In this document: positions 1-11,852 of the stretch, piece after piece | Layout: each line of letters starts with the position of its first letter | How positions within the stretch are numbered: position 1 is the stretch's first letter | Assembly (NCBI RefSeq): GCF_907165205.1 | Contig: NC_058190.1 | Location: 31,089,345 to 31,153,344, forward strand | Length of the DNA stretch: 64,000 bases | Direction: 5' to 3' | DNA from: Coccinella septempunctata | Lineage: Eukaryota > Arthropoda > Insecta > Coleoptera > Coccinellidae | Program-made: the position numbers and the translations under genes | Notes under the pieces: model-generated | What the model was told of the DNA's origin: nothing | The model's database searches: none | What the model saw: only the letters and a program-made list of their open reading frames with translations

Positions 1-79
1 CTTGACTTCTCAGTCCACTATAAACTTCGTCCTGCTCCTGAATAATTTCATCTTCATTAACTGTATCGGTGTTATCCGC
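1..79 (-). CDS. ANKIB1: ANKIB1 orthologue, fourth coding exon (cut by window edge)
   Basis: Reading leftwards on the minus strand, a pyrimidine-rich tract ending in TTAG (acceptor just right of 79) opens into an acidic reading frame beginning ADNTDTVNEDE and reaching YSGLRSQ at the window edge. Vertebrate ANKIB1 has an acidic stretch at the same place, followed by a similar 'Y-x-GLR' motif, just after the ankyrin repeats. Reading phase is 0, matching the end of the exon at 894-1073. The RING-between-RING catalytic part should lie beyond the left edge. Confidence 0.75.
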
Positions 80-893
80 CTAAGAGAAAATTATTATCAA
101 AAAGTGAAGTCGGAATTGTTAACATTCTTTTAGGTACATTTTGTTTAAAGAGTATCTGTAATTGATCGTTTGAAAAGCTTGCTTGAAGGGATATTTGAAT
201 TTTTTATTTCTTTGAGTTGAGACAACTCTTCCCTATAGTCCTGTGAAGTTTCAGCTTTACCCGTCAGAAAAATGGTGGGTTAATGTGTGAAAAAATTCAA
301 AATAAATTTTTGCTCATGGAAATATTCGGATGTCCGAAATAAAATGATTGATGAGTTTCTTCTATTTTTTTCATTTACTTAGTCATTGTTTAACCAATAT
401 ATCTCACCCTCCGATTTTAAATTTTAAATTAAGTGCGAATTCATTTAATAGTCAAGAGCATATCGAAAATTTGAATTTTAAAAAGGATTGGAATCGTCAA
501 TTGAATCTTTGAAAAAATATGATGGCACTCTACTAAATAACAGTACCTATTCGAAATACAAATCTATCGAAAAATGAGACGACGAATTGATATTTCATGT
601 ACTTACTGGCAGTTAGTCTTATGAAGACTGTGTAAGCCTGTAATGACAATAACTGTAAAAATTGAAAGAAGTTTTTGAACGTCTCGGCAGTTTTGCGCAA
701 ATCAATAAATCATCTTCATTATCTCAGAAATATAGCTCCCACATTTAATAATTGTTGTTCTCTAGCTCCCTGGGTACCATCCATTGACACCTTGTATAGA
801 ACATTTCCATCGATCAATTATTGGTACTTTTCTGACACATCAATAGCATTGATTTGAAGGCCTATTTTTCACATATAATGTGCAACTACTTAC

Positions 894-1073
894 AAAAACC
901 ATTCTGCTCTCCAGAAGTCTTGCTATATCATGATGAGATCCTCTCATTGCTAAGTCACAAGGAGTGAGCTTGTCATTGTTCTCTATGAATAACGGGGCGC
1001 CATGTGCCAGAAGTAACTCTACACATCGTTTCAATCCTTTGCTTGCAGCCCAGTGGAGGGCAGTATTGCCATC
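894..1073 (-). CDS. ANKIB1: ANKIB1 orthologue, third coding exon (ankyrin repeat)
   Basis: Exactly 60 codons, bounded by an acceptor TTTCCAG and a donor GTAAGT, phase 0 at both ends. It encodes an ankyrin repeat: DGNTALHWAASKGLKRCVEL, then LLAHGAPLF and DKLTPCDLA, ending LLESRMVF. The TALHWAA and VELLLAHGA motifs are the classic helix-turn-helix ankyrin signature. Order and content match vertebrate ANKIB1 (TPLHYAA, CVELLVKHG, DTPCD, LESQMVF) as I recall them. The repeats are thought to be a protein-interaction platform in front of the E3 ligase module. Confidence 0.9.
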
Positions 1074-1650
1074 CTGGAAAAAAATTTTGAACTTAAATAC
1101 CTTGGTAAAGTTTCAATATAACGTGATAAGTGAATCTCGGAAATAATAAAGAATACAGATTTAGACTGTCAGAATGTTCATCCGCAGGGTGTTTACTGAG
1201 TAGACTACATAATATCGCTGAAATAAATGCAACTTTGCAATTAATTTTTTTTATTATAAGCTAATTTATGAAAACTACTCGTTTTCGAAATTTGAAATAC
1301 CTTGTGTATGGATGATATTGATCGAAATTTGAACCAACCAGGTTGTTTGCTTGAATTGCATTTCTTGTCGGTTTTAATTTCTACCCCAAAGGGAGCGGAT
1401 GCAATTTTTATCACAGAATGTTTTCCTCTTTTTTTCGCTGTGAATAATTAATGAAAAGGCCCTAAAGACTAGAGGAAGTGGTCAGAATATGAGCCCTGCA
1501 GTTATTATGGACCCCCAATACATTTCCAATAGAACATGCGCGACATTTATGAATTCCTTGCTGAAACACTTCTATTAGACCCTCAAACATTTCCGTGCAC
1601 ATGCGCGCAGCCTTGATTACATCTCTGTAGAAACAGGTGGTGATAAGTTT

Positions 1651-2300
1651 AAATGAACCGATATTCTGATTTTTTTATCCAGAATGTTTTAAGGATTCCT
1701 TCTCCACAAGATAAGTCAGTTCAAACTGACCGGCCACGGAAATTGATGGCCAAAGTACTTTAGAGGGGTGACTAAAATATCCTTACATAATTTTTTGTTC
1801 ATACTAAAGCTTCGAGGATAAAAATGAACTATTTCGTCTACGATGAAGACTATGAAGAGCATATCCTCAATTTTTCAAGTTCAAAATGGTCGTCTAGGAA
1901 AATTGGTGTATAAAAGAATGTATCAGAATGTACTAAGAATTTTTTTTGATTCATTCTGACAGGCCTAGAACTCCACCTTCAACGATCAAAACTAAGCGAT
2001 ATTCTGTTTTTTTCTCTGTTCAGAATGTTTTAAGGATTCTTTCTCTAGGAGATAAGTCAGTTCAAAATGACCGGCCGAGAAAATTGATGGCTAAAGTACT
2101 TAGAGGGATGACTAAAATATCCTAACATAATGTTTTGTTCATAGTAGACCTCCGAGGATCAAAATGAACTATTCAGTCTACGATGAAGCGCATATTCCTC
2201 ATTTTTCAAGATCAAAATGGCCGGCCAAAAAAATTGGTGGATAAAGGAATGTATCAGAATGTACTCAGAAAAACCAACCGACATTCTATTTACGATGGAG
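1651..2300. repeat. Tandem repeat, period about 341 bp, in ANKIB1 intron
   Basis: Unit landmarks recur at 1681 and 2022: CAGAATGTTTTAAGGATTC, then GATAAGTCAGTTCAAA, TGACCGGCC, AAAATATCC, and CGATGAAG. The offset is 341 bp. A partial third unit begins near 2225 (AAATTGGTG, then CGACATTCTATTTACGATG). Units differ by scattered substitutions. It is non-coding and nothing here resembles a transposase. Confidence 0.75.
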
Positions 2301-2901
2301 CGCATGTTCCTCTCTTTTTCCAAAATTTCAAATGGCCAGTATTATAGATACGAAATACCTACAGGTTTTAGAACAACGAAGGATAATTTCCGACCTGATT
2401 TTTCCTTTCAAGATGATTATGAACTATGACTCGCCGGAGATTAATATTTGTGCATTATCATCTACAAGAAACAGGCTTCTGCATAAGAGAGGTTTCAGGA
2501 CAAACATATATAGGTGTGACCAGAATATATAAATACTTCGATAAATACGTTATCAATATTGAATATTTTTATTGAATCATTATCTTTCCTCAAGAGAAAA
2601 TGTGAAAGAATTTTTTGGTTATGATACATTCCTTTTTGTTTCTACTTATTATGTAGTTGATATTTGAAATGGCTGTTCATTTTTGTAGACATCTTATATT
2701 ATTTCAAATGATTTTATTTTTATGTGGATGATTTTTGAGTGTAACCTGTTTGTACCTCATTTCTTTCAATAAACAATAATCAACTCAAAATGTATGCAGG
2801 AAACAAAATAATTTGAAGAGTTTTCTTCATAAAATGAATCATTTCAACTACAATCTGAGTGATATCTTTTTGGAAAGTATTTCATTGATTGTATGTCTAA
2901 C

Positions 2902-3128
2902 CTTATCCTGAGCAGCAAGGTCGACTTTCTCTTTTTGGCCTCCTGCAAGCGTGACTCCTTTCCAATAGAGAAGCAACTGCACGCAACTGGCTTTACGTTC
3001 TTGAACGCTGAAACTTTTGGTTTGGTTCAATTGGCAGGCCGCGTGCAGTACGGTTTCATTCATAGCATTCTTCTTGTTCGGATTTCCACCTAAATCGTTC
3101 AGGAAAGCTCTCAGTAGATGCTTCATTC
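2902..3128 (-). CDS. ANKIB1: ANKIB1 orthologue, second coding exon (ankyrin repeat)
   Basis: The acceptor ATATTTCAG precedes the exon and it ends at AAG|GTTAGA, a weaker donor. The 227 nt complete a split Gly codon from the previous exon and finish in phase 0. It encodes GMKHLLRAFLNDLGGNPNKK, NAMNETVLHAACQ, then CVQLLLYWKGVTL and VDLAAQDK. The elements GNPNKxN, NET-x-H, W-KGA/V and D-x-K occur in the same order in vertebrate ANKIB1. An upstream in-frame ATG would extend this as one ORF, but the acceptor and the phase match favour splicing at 3128. Confidence 0.88.
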
Positions 3129-3745
3129 CTGAAATATTCATTTTCATCATACAGTGTGTCACATAATGGACAGTTCTCATATTATATTCCATATAATAAT
3201 TTTCACGTCCGATCCAGTTGTTCAAGACACGAATATGACAACATAAAATTGATTATAGCGAATGTTCCCGAAGAAGTTACGGAAAACTTTTGTCGCGCTC
3301 TCGACTTTGATGAGGGACACTACTGAATAGAGTAGGAGTTGTAGCGAGATGATTCAGATAATGCTGAATGACACAGTGAAGCTAGATAAATTGATAAATA
3401 TCCAGAAAATTGAAGTCTGGTAATCTTCAAGCTTCAGCTTTTTCTAGGTCATATTCTTTAGAATGCGGATGAAAAATAATTTATTCTACTTCGACAACTA
3501 GATCTGTACTGAAACCTAGCATAGTACTAAGAAGAGATGCATAAGGAGTTTGCCCATACCAGAATTATCATGGCAAAGCTGCTCATCTCACCAAGTTACT
3601 TTTTTTGCTTCGTGAATTGAGCATGGTGCTTTTAAAGATGATTATCTTTGTTGACGGGCGTCATTTCACCACGAATCGTCTACATGAAATGCTCAAGACG
3701 AAATAATGTCATCCTCAAAAAAAAATTTTTTTTCAATGACTTCTA

Positions 3746-5625
3746 GTTGGGGAGCCGAAGAGGGAAATTCGGGATTTACTCGAGCGTGTCAGATCAATAT
3801 AAGGAGACATACCTTGGACCCTGTAGAGTACCTCGTACCTCTACCAAAAATTAGACCTGTATATTGGGGGAATTGTCCGACAGAAGAGTAAAAAGACGAT
3901 CATTGTACATACTCGAGCGTGTCAAATTAAGAAATATGTGGTTGATTAAATGTTGAAAAGTATACATTCTCTTAATCTGACAATTTAAGCGTGTCGAAAA
4001 TGTGTGGGAGGGCGCCAAAGTTGCAAAAAAAATGTGTACATTCTCGAGCGCGGTGGCGTTTTTTCTTATTCTGAAGCTAATGATTCAAGAATAATGGAAA
4101 AAATATAATCTGATAGTTTTAGCAAGCCGAAACAATAAAAATTGGCCATAAAGGTCACAAAAATCAGTTTTTGAATTATCTCCTCCCCTGGACTTCAAAT
4201 CTTTTTCGTATTCATTATAAAAGTTGTAGAGCATAACATTTTCTACAAATTTTGTTCGAAGCAAATTTTTTTACGTTCAAACGTTTTTGAGATATATGGC
4301 GATTAATGCGAGGTGTTTAGCGATACATGCTGAAAATGAAAATTCACTCGTAGGAGAATAGTTATTTTCCTATCAAGTGCTTACCCGAACTCTGCTTCGC
4401 ATCGTTCTAGCAACGGCAGTTTCGTGCGGGCAAGACACTTTCCGCAAGAGTTAGGAACAATATTTTTTCTACAAGCGCTTGAAATATAGAAATGTATCCA
4501 TTTCACGAAACAGATCATATCTCATTTGATTAATTCATATATAATGACAGACGTAATTCTGCATGTCATTACTATGAGTTTCTCATAGTTGACGTTCTGT
4601 GCATAGAAACATGATAGAATTTAATTTACTCTATAATATTTGCGTGCGGGAAAAACCCCTGCTAATCCGGCGTTTTTCCCGCATTTTTCGGGAAAGTGAC
4701 TCTTTGCAACTTGGAATGCGTGCAGGAAAAGGGTTGAACGCGCACGCTTGTAGAAAAAAGTACATTCTAAGCTTCAGTCAGAGACAACACTAAAATTTTC
4801 GTCACTAATTTCGAAATTGTCATCATAGAAATACCTTGTCATTTTGACAATTGGATGAATGGAGATAAGATGTCTAAAAACATCTCAAATGTAGATAAGA
4901 TTGGGATTTTACATTGAACTTGCCCTTTCGCATGTGTGGCTAAGCTCCTCGCACTTTTCGTCCTCTACCTCGAGAACGGTTAAAAGTAAAATTTTATTAT
5001 CTACAACTTTCATAATGAATACAAAAACCATTAGAGGTACAGGCAGGGGAATGTTCGACAAAAAAACATTTTTATCATCTTCAAAGTGTCAGATTAAGAA
5101 ACCCCCCCCTGATTAGTGTCAGATTAATGGGTCAACACGTCTACAACACCGAAATGAACCATCTGTATGAAAATTGGACACGCTCGAATATGTACAAGTA
5201 ACGATTTTTTTTTTACGTTTTCAAAGGACTGTTGTGACCTTCCGTCACATCCAAATTGTCAGTCCCTTGAAAAGTGGCTTCCTTTGGGTCCAATTAACAT
5301 ATCCTCCAAAAATCTGACACGCTGGAACTTTTTTTTTAACCATTTTCAACTCTTCCGTACGGCCAGTCCCACCTCGCAAACTGTCAGATAAGCATGAATT
5401 CATTATCAGAGACATGTTGGGCATTTACAGTATCTTAATCTGATACGCTCGAGAGTGTACACCTGACTTTTTTTTACATCTCTGAGACCCTGCAGACGCT
5501 TTCCCCACCGCTGAAAGTGCATGCATCATAAAACCTTTTTTTGTTTCTACCATCTAATCTTCAAAATCCACTACGTCTCCACGACGCTCGAGTAAATCGC
5601 GATTTAGCATCGTCGGCTCCCCAAC
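3746..5625. mobile_element. Foldback element with long inverted ends, TA flanks
   Basis: The outer ends are inverted copies starting GTTGGGGAGCCGA and ending TCGGCTCCCCAAC, each flanked by TA. The arms share CTCGAGCGTGTCAGATTAAG-like blocks that reappear in both orientations through the element. An inner pair (ATTCATTATAAAAGTTGTAGA-like) is also inverted. The TA flanks suggest a Tc1/mariner-type MITE. There is no transposase ORF. It lies in the intron between the first two coding exons of ANKIB1. Confidence 0.7.
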
Positions 5626-5924
5626 TATTCTATAACCGCATTTTGAAAGTTTTGTTCAGTAATTTTTACTGAACTGGTTTATTTAAACCAGTACTAACTT
5701 CTTCTGGAAAATCTCACCTTTTGTGAATACCCACTATAGTAAGTTGATATTGATTTGGATTTCTGTATTTTACTCAAACTGCCAAGAACAAAGAACTACC
5801 AGAAAGTGTACTCTGTTAACCGAAGTCGTAAACGATACTTTTCAAGGACACCTATATCAATGCTAATCTTCTGGTGGAGTATTGGAGTAAAATTCGATTA
5901 GATTTGAGCCATAAATTAACTCAC

Positions 5925-6194
5925 CATGTTTGGCAGCATAATGTAAAGCAGTGTTGTGGTTGTGGTTCTCGCCGTAGCTTAAATTGGGATCGATGTTCTT
6001 CCTGAGTTCCAAGGAACTCTGGTAGAGCTGCATGGCCGCGTATTCGTCCCCATGCTGAAGGTATTTCTTGAACTTGGAAGAAGTACTCCCCATCCTTCAG
6101 GCGGCGACCACAAATTCAGGTGGGACTGATCCCGAGCGTGCCGAGGCAATATGTAAGGAGGGACAATTGGCTTTTTCGTCATGAAACGCTGCTT
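5925..6194 (-). CDS. ANKIB1: ANKIB1 orthologue, first coding exon with start codon
   Basis: ANKIB1 is an ankyrin-repeat, RING-between-RING (HHARI/parkin-like) E3 ubiquitin ligase acting in the cytosol. The exon starts after the acceptor GTTTCTGTTCAG (exon edge 6194). It has about 100 nt of 5'UTR, then the ATG at 6093, and ends at the donor CATG|GTGAGT. The protein begins MGSTSSKFKKYLQHGDEYAA and continues NIDPNLSYGE, then HNTALHYAAKHG. Vertebrate ANKIB1 also starts MGNTTTKF and contains DPNxSYGE and HNTPLHYAA, so this start is secure. The Gly2 context suggests possible N-myristoylation (inference). The coding part is 169 nt; with the next exon's 227 nt it gives exactly 132 codons. No stop or frameshift is seen in any of the four exons, so the gene looks functional. 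Confidence 0.92.
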
Positions 6195-6416
6195 CTGAAC
6201 AGAAACATCCAATTGTTCGACTGAAAAAATATTATAATAGTGAAAATTGAATAGTGACATGTTTTCTTTTATTAAGAAAATGTGAAAAATTTCATCTAGA
6301 GACTGGAAAAAGTTCAATGAGCCAGATTACAGCAAAGTCTGGGATGTTTTGTCTTATGTACAACAGATGTTGATAGAAATAGTGATATATTTAGACTTCC
6401 TTCCTATGTAATTATA

Positions 6417-6818
6417 CAGAGTGAGTCTTTGACTGGTACAAATATTTGAACAGTAGATTCTTGAGGTCAACCCAACCCAACTCTTGGAACTAAGTTGGAC
6501 GCTAACTAATGAATATTTGAACGATTTGTAAAATAAAAGTATTCTTCATACTTCTCGTATAATACGCAGTTTTCGAGTGATTTGATGGTTTAAAAGTATC
6601 TGCGAAATTTGAAAAATTGGGTACAACTCTGCTTGAAAGATTCACAGATGTGTAGTGTCACAGATTTAGCTTATTATTCTGAAGGTAATTTTGTTTTTTC
6701 AGGGGTAGCACAGCTTATTATGAAAACTTAAAATGAATAATGGTATTGGAAAAAAGTGATTCTTTTGACCTCAAAAATTTTCTGTTGAAATATTTGTATG
6801 AGTTGAAGGCTCACCTTG
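6417..6818. mobile_element. MITE, CAGAGTGAGTCTTT ends, TA flanks
   Basis: The left end reads CAGAGTGAGTCTTTGACTGG, then TACAAATATTTGAACAGTAG. The right end is its inverse (CTACTGTT-like, ATTTGTATGAGTTGAAGGCT, CACCTTG). TA is present on both sides. Related single ends are seen at 60350-60420 and 63045-63106. Confidence 0.7.
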
Positions 6819-6999
6819 TATATCACCTAGCGAAACGTGTCTTTGCCCTTTCATTATCTGCCAGAAAATTGTGAATCAGGATAATGGTTTTAGTTCAATT
6901 AAATTCTGATAATAGTCCATCGGTGGAGTTTCAATATATATGATATAAATAAATCAGGTTCTACTCCACTTTTGTAAAATCTATTTCCGTTAACATACA

Positions 7000-7042
7000 C
7001 TATGCATTTCGGCAAGCTAACTTGCCATCATCATGTGTTCAA
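7000..7042 (-). other. Hammerhead-like motif (weak)
   Basis: On the minus strand TGATGAT is followed by a 6-bp stem (GGCAAG, loop TTAG, CTTGCC) and then GAAA. This mimics the CUGANGA-stem II-GAAA core of hammerhead ribozymes. An extra base precedes the stem, and the first core base here is A instead of C. Function is unproven. Confidence 0.25.
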
Positions 7043-7504
7043 AAATCTACAAAATGCATCAAACAAATGAAAAGATCTAAAATTAAACTATAACCTACCG
7101 AAGCAGTTGTTAGATGTCAACAAGGTAATCAAACATGAATAAGATAAAATGAAATCATTGGGAAAACCACATCATTAACGACATCTATGTTGTACACGTA
7201 AAATAACAAGGAAACCTACATATAATCACATGTTCAAAAAAGGAGGAATATGCGAAAACACATGAAGTCCAAGAAAGCAAATTCAGATGTCGTTCCGTTG
7301 CAACCTCAATATTGTTCAGAATTACAATTATGTATATACAATTAAAATACATTAAGAGGGGTCTAAACCGTTATAGTGGTCAGTTCAAAAAGAGTAAAAG
7401 AATATCTTACGTCAGAGACCACTAATTTATATGGGGTTTTCATCATTATTCAATTCAATCAGTTCATCACCTCGGAAAGTCAGAAAATTTTTTGTTCGTT
7501 AATC

Positions 7505-7826
7505 GGAAAAAAAATTTTTTTCATTGAAGAACAAATATTCATTTGTGTTATTAACTTTCCGAGGTGCAATTATCTCTTCTATGAATTTCCACATGAAGAA
7601 ATTTCTCGAAAAGTCTTGCCATTGGCTACAATTCGTATCCTGGTGAAATTGAAAAAAGACGTTCGTTAAGTGTTGCCATCTTTTTGATGAAAGTGGAAAC
7701 TATTGTAATATCCGTAACTTTTACTTATCGTTCAAGTGTTCCGGCTACACCCCATATTCTGGTAGTCTCTCCCCCTTTACGTCTTATACGGATGGAGAGA
7801 AAGTCCCGTGGTATAAACTCCTCTTA
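7505..7826 (+). repeat. Dispersed repeat, copy 1 (inverted copy at 32.8 kb)
   Basis: About 320 bp match the reverse complement of 32800-33115. Shared landmarks are TTCTCGAAAAGTCTTGCCAT, AAAAAAGACGTTCGTTAAGT, CGTAACTTTTACTTATCGTT and CCCGTGGTATAAACTCCTCT. The ORF here (ending before 7670) is an accident of the repeat; the other copy does not keep it open. Confidence 0.75.
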
Positions 7827-8884
7827 AAATCTAGGCACCTTGTATTGAATTGAAAAAAGGCAAACAGTCAAAGTAAGTCTGTTCATTGACGCAGCTGAAC
7901 TTTTGATTTTTCAACGCTCTATTGATCTCCAAGATCTCCAGAAGATCTAATTGAAGACCCTTCTCACAAACATGTAACACTCTTGGGTGTTCTTGGGTCG
8001 AAATTGGGTCTGACTCTAAGATGTGGTTGGCGAACTGTGATGGGGTGTTGACGATCTCTTTATCTTTGTTTTTTATATTTGTTTCACATGTTCAACAACC
8101 CTTGTTTCTATTCTCCTTCCACGCTTTGACCTAAATAACTGTATTTCATTGGGATTCGAAGCAAAAAAGACACTAGACTTTTGTGTGATGGGTGTTTTTT
8201 CTGTGTTGATCAGATGTTTAGCCAGGGTATTAACCCTCTGACTGTTTTCTGTTTGGCTGTTATGCTTTTTGATAGCTGATCAAAAAACCTTATGCTCCTC
8301 TAGTTCTTTTGTTGAATTTCATCAGTGAGCGACTTGTTCAATAGTCAAGTGATGTGTTTATGGTATATTGGTTCTATTGTGGGTCTGCTGCCAATTCTTT
8401 TTGAAAGTTGGTGGAACTAAGAGAAATGTTGAACAATCTGTGAAACATGGAATGAAATGCGGAAAAATTTTGACTGTAGGGGTGGTTAGATGTGAAAGGT
8501 ATTATGGAGTCAGTAGTTGTTGGCTTCCGGAAAATATCAAAATTTAAACTGCAGTTATCTCTCTCAATAATCAGTCAGATCCAAAAATGCAAGCTGTCAT
8601 CTCCAATTCGTACGTAAATTTGATGGAAGGGTGAACACTGTTCAACAAATCGAGAAAACCTCTCAATTCATCTTGTGTGCCCTGAAAATAATTTTTAACT
8701 TAACATTTTTACAATTTTACTATTATTGTTTTCATATCTTTTCACTATTTATTTTTCATACCAACGATGGTCCTTTATTTTTGTACATTTTTCTGTTGCT
8801 GTCGTACATTTTTTATTTTTAACGGCAGATGTCTGAATGTGACCCCAATTATGAAGGGTACGAAACTTATGTAGCTTTTACTCA

Positions 8885-9157
8885 TCTATAATATATTAAT
8901 AAAAGAGGATCTATGGTTAAATTCAAAATGCTTTATTGTTCAAACGATCGCACCAAATTGGACAATTCTTTTTTTGTTTTGTTTACTATTGTTAGGGCAA
9001 GGTTTATATAACAAAATATTCCCAAAAAAAATTGTACGGAACAGAAAAAAGGCATTCCTTTTTCTTACGACCAATCGAGCAATCACGATGAGTTAGTTAT
9101 TATTATCTACCCTAGAAATAATTTAAATGGCAAAACTAGGTTTGCCGGGTCAGCTAG
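8885..9157 (+). mobile_element. Non-autonomous Helitron
   Basis: It begins with TC (TCTATAATATATTAATAAAA) directly after an A and ends CAGCTAG directly before a T, as expected for insertion between A and T without target duplication. A perfect hairpin (GGCAAA, loop ACTAGG, TTTGCC; 9129-9146) ends 11 bases before the 3' terminus, the usual Helitron arrangement. Length is 273 bp with no ORF. The CCGGGTCAGCTAG end is, from memory, common in insect genomes. Confidence 0.72.
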
Positions 9158-10864
9158 TTAAAGATAACTTGGAGCAGATGCGAAAATTTTCCTTTTCATT
9201 ATCTACACCTCCAATGACTGCGATATATGACAGATTGAAAATTAATGAACTTAATGTAATTGCAATTTCCTCCTTTGGGTCCTAATTCTACAAATTTAGA
9301 TTTTATTGCCTCACAGCTCCATCTGGCCTTTATCAAGTTCTCGCTGGACACTTTTCATAAGCCTAGTTTGTTCTTCTTCTTTCTGCCCTCCATACAGTGA
9401 ACTCTAAAAGTTTTCACAGTTCAATGGGTAAGCCGATTCAATTTATCGATAGCGAAGTGTAGTCTTTTCGGTATTCATGATATTCATTTCATTATGTTTT
9501 GTGAGGCAAATCGGCCGAGTGTTATGATGACGCTATATAAATTTATTCTATACCAATTATATAAAAATATATTTCCAAATTGAATTTTCATGTGGGAGAG
9601 CCCTTTATAACTTAAACAGGGTTTTATATATGCTTGTAACATCGCAGTTTGCTTCGATTTGAATTAAAATGTGTTGGTACCCACTAAAGAGTTTTGAACT
9701 GAATATCATAGAATTTCACAATTGAAGCCCACTATGATGTTCAACTATGTATGTACTATGTAGGCACTCAATATAGCACTATAGCAGTATATGGATCATA
9801 TTGGGTCAACAGAGCATAAAATATAGCAGCCAGTATAGAATAAAATTGATTTGTGAGTTCTCAGAATATTTTTGGGAGAAAAAAACGTACATTTAAAAAA
9901 TTCGTAGTCAAGAACGCTATGCAATTCTGAAGCTTTGATATTCTTTTCTTGAGTGTAATTCTCGCATAATTTCATGAAAGTATTAAGTTAGTGCTTAAGA
10001 TTTTTGCGATTCTGAAATATGCCAGGATATTTTTTTAAGAAGTGAGTGGTGGTAATGTTATTGGGATGTTCATATATTTTCGCATTGTAAAAATGTGATG
10101 TGCTAAAAGCATGTTAATTGTAACGGCATAACTGACACCATAAAGCTCGCTCAGTAAAAAATGGTTAGTGATACTCACATTTTAAACGGTATCTCTGAAA
10201 CGTACTGTAACTATATATGGAAACTACATTGAATTAATGAATTCGACATCGTTTAAATTTGCTTCCAATTGAACTCCAACTACGTAAGTAGGATAAAGCG
10301 CATACATATACCATATTTCGCCGATAATAAAAATCTACCTCTATCTGAGCACTGTTTGTACGCGATGCAAGGTCAGCGAAGTGATGTTAACATTATTTTG
10401 CATTGAATCCAAGCACGAGTATACAGGGAGATAGATTGAAAATTGTTCTTTTAACTAGGTACAAGGTGAATCGAAAATGTCAATCAATATTTCTAGGGAT
10501 TGAATAATAGTGGGTGTCTGTTTTATGAACTCATGGCCGAAACCGCTCATTAAGGGACCTACAACCATCGGAAAAAGCCTAATGAGCATCGGTTCGTCCT
10601 GAATGATTTCTAAAAAAGTACTGTTATATATCCAAAAAATTGAGTATCATTTGAGGATTTCAAGACACATTATTTGCTTGTACTGTTTCAATTCTTCGGA
10701 TTTTCTAAGGGTAGTTATAAAGGGGAGGGATATAATTTTCTGCCCTTATTACCAGATTTTTCAAATTATCAGTATCAAAACTGTTCTCAAAAGAGGTGAA
10801 TAGATATAATATCATCCAACAAATTACCGTTTTCGAGTAATTCCCTTTAAATAAAATAAATATA
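9158..10864. other. Intronic stretch, nothing identified
   Basis: AT-rich, with no ORF resembling a protein, no splice-bounded exon and no clear inverted-repeat element. It lies inside the inferred first intron of ANKIB1. Confidence 0.5.
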
Positions 10865-11581
10865 CAGGGTGTTTTCTAATTGAATGTCAATATTTATGGG
10901 GTTGATTTTTGGGCCCATTTCAAGAAAAAAAAACTTGATATGAACATATGTTCTAAACGTCTTATCTTTTGAGATACAGGGTGGTAAAGTTTTCAAAAAT
11001 GAATAATTTATTATCAATATCTACAATACCACTTCAAATATTTCAATGAAATTTGTCATACATGTATACTATGAATCAAGAGGCATTTTTTAATGTATCA
11101 CTTTTTTCTTAATTTCCACCAGTAGCGTTCGTACGTGATTTGACCTTCCTATTTTGGCAGATATAGATGGTACGCCACAGATTTTTAATGAAATAAAAAT
11201 TATTTTTGAAATTCCCAATCATTTATTTTCAAAATTGATCACCTGACTTTTTTTAATCCGATTCACGGTTTTCGCTTAAAAAAATAAAAACCGTTTCTCT
11301 GCATGATCATAACAATATCCTTAATACATGCATATGACAATATCACCATGCAGAGACATACGTAAATTTTATTTTTTAGGTGAAACCCATGAGTCAGACA
11401 AAAAAAATTCAAGAGATCAAATTTGCTCATGTTAGTGGCGTGCCACTGACTGTCTAAATAATACCACCCTGTATCTCAAAAGGTAAGACGTTTAAGACAT
11501 ATGTTCATATACAGTTTTTTTCTTAAAATGGGCCCAAAAATCACCCCCGTAAATATTGACATTCAATTAGGAAACACCCTA
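10865..11581. mobile_element. Nested pair of palindromic MITEs
   Basis: The outer ends are CAGGGTGTTTTCTAATTGAA (left) and an inverted copy ending GAAACACCCT (right). Both arms carry GGGCCCA and the block around CATATGTTC. At the inner edge of each arm a second element begins, CAGGGTGGTA at 10977 and TACCACCCTG ending 11471, itself flanked by TA. So one foldback sits at the tip of another. No coding capacity. Confidence 0.75.
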
Positions 11582-11852
11582 TGTTCGTCTTTCAAGAGTA
11601 TATCTTAGGTGAACAAAACTTGTCGACCAGTAGTTTTGAATAGTTGAAATTTATTTGGCCTTACTAGTTCTCCATCAAATTTTTGATATAGTTTTTGAAA
11701 AAGTTTTTAAGTTAAGGATTATGATCAATTTTATATGAATTCCATAAATTTATCGATTGATCTTCGAAATATAATCATATAAATATTTTATATGCACAAA
11801 CTCTAGGTACTTGATGAATTCAAACACACGACCCAAAGAAATTTGAACTATA

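Noticed and set aside
5654..5692. Two adjacent small hairpins (GTTCAGTAA and CTGGTTTA arms)
   Set aside because: No flanking duplication and no repeat relationship; noted but too small to interpret.
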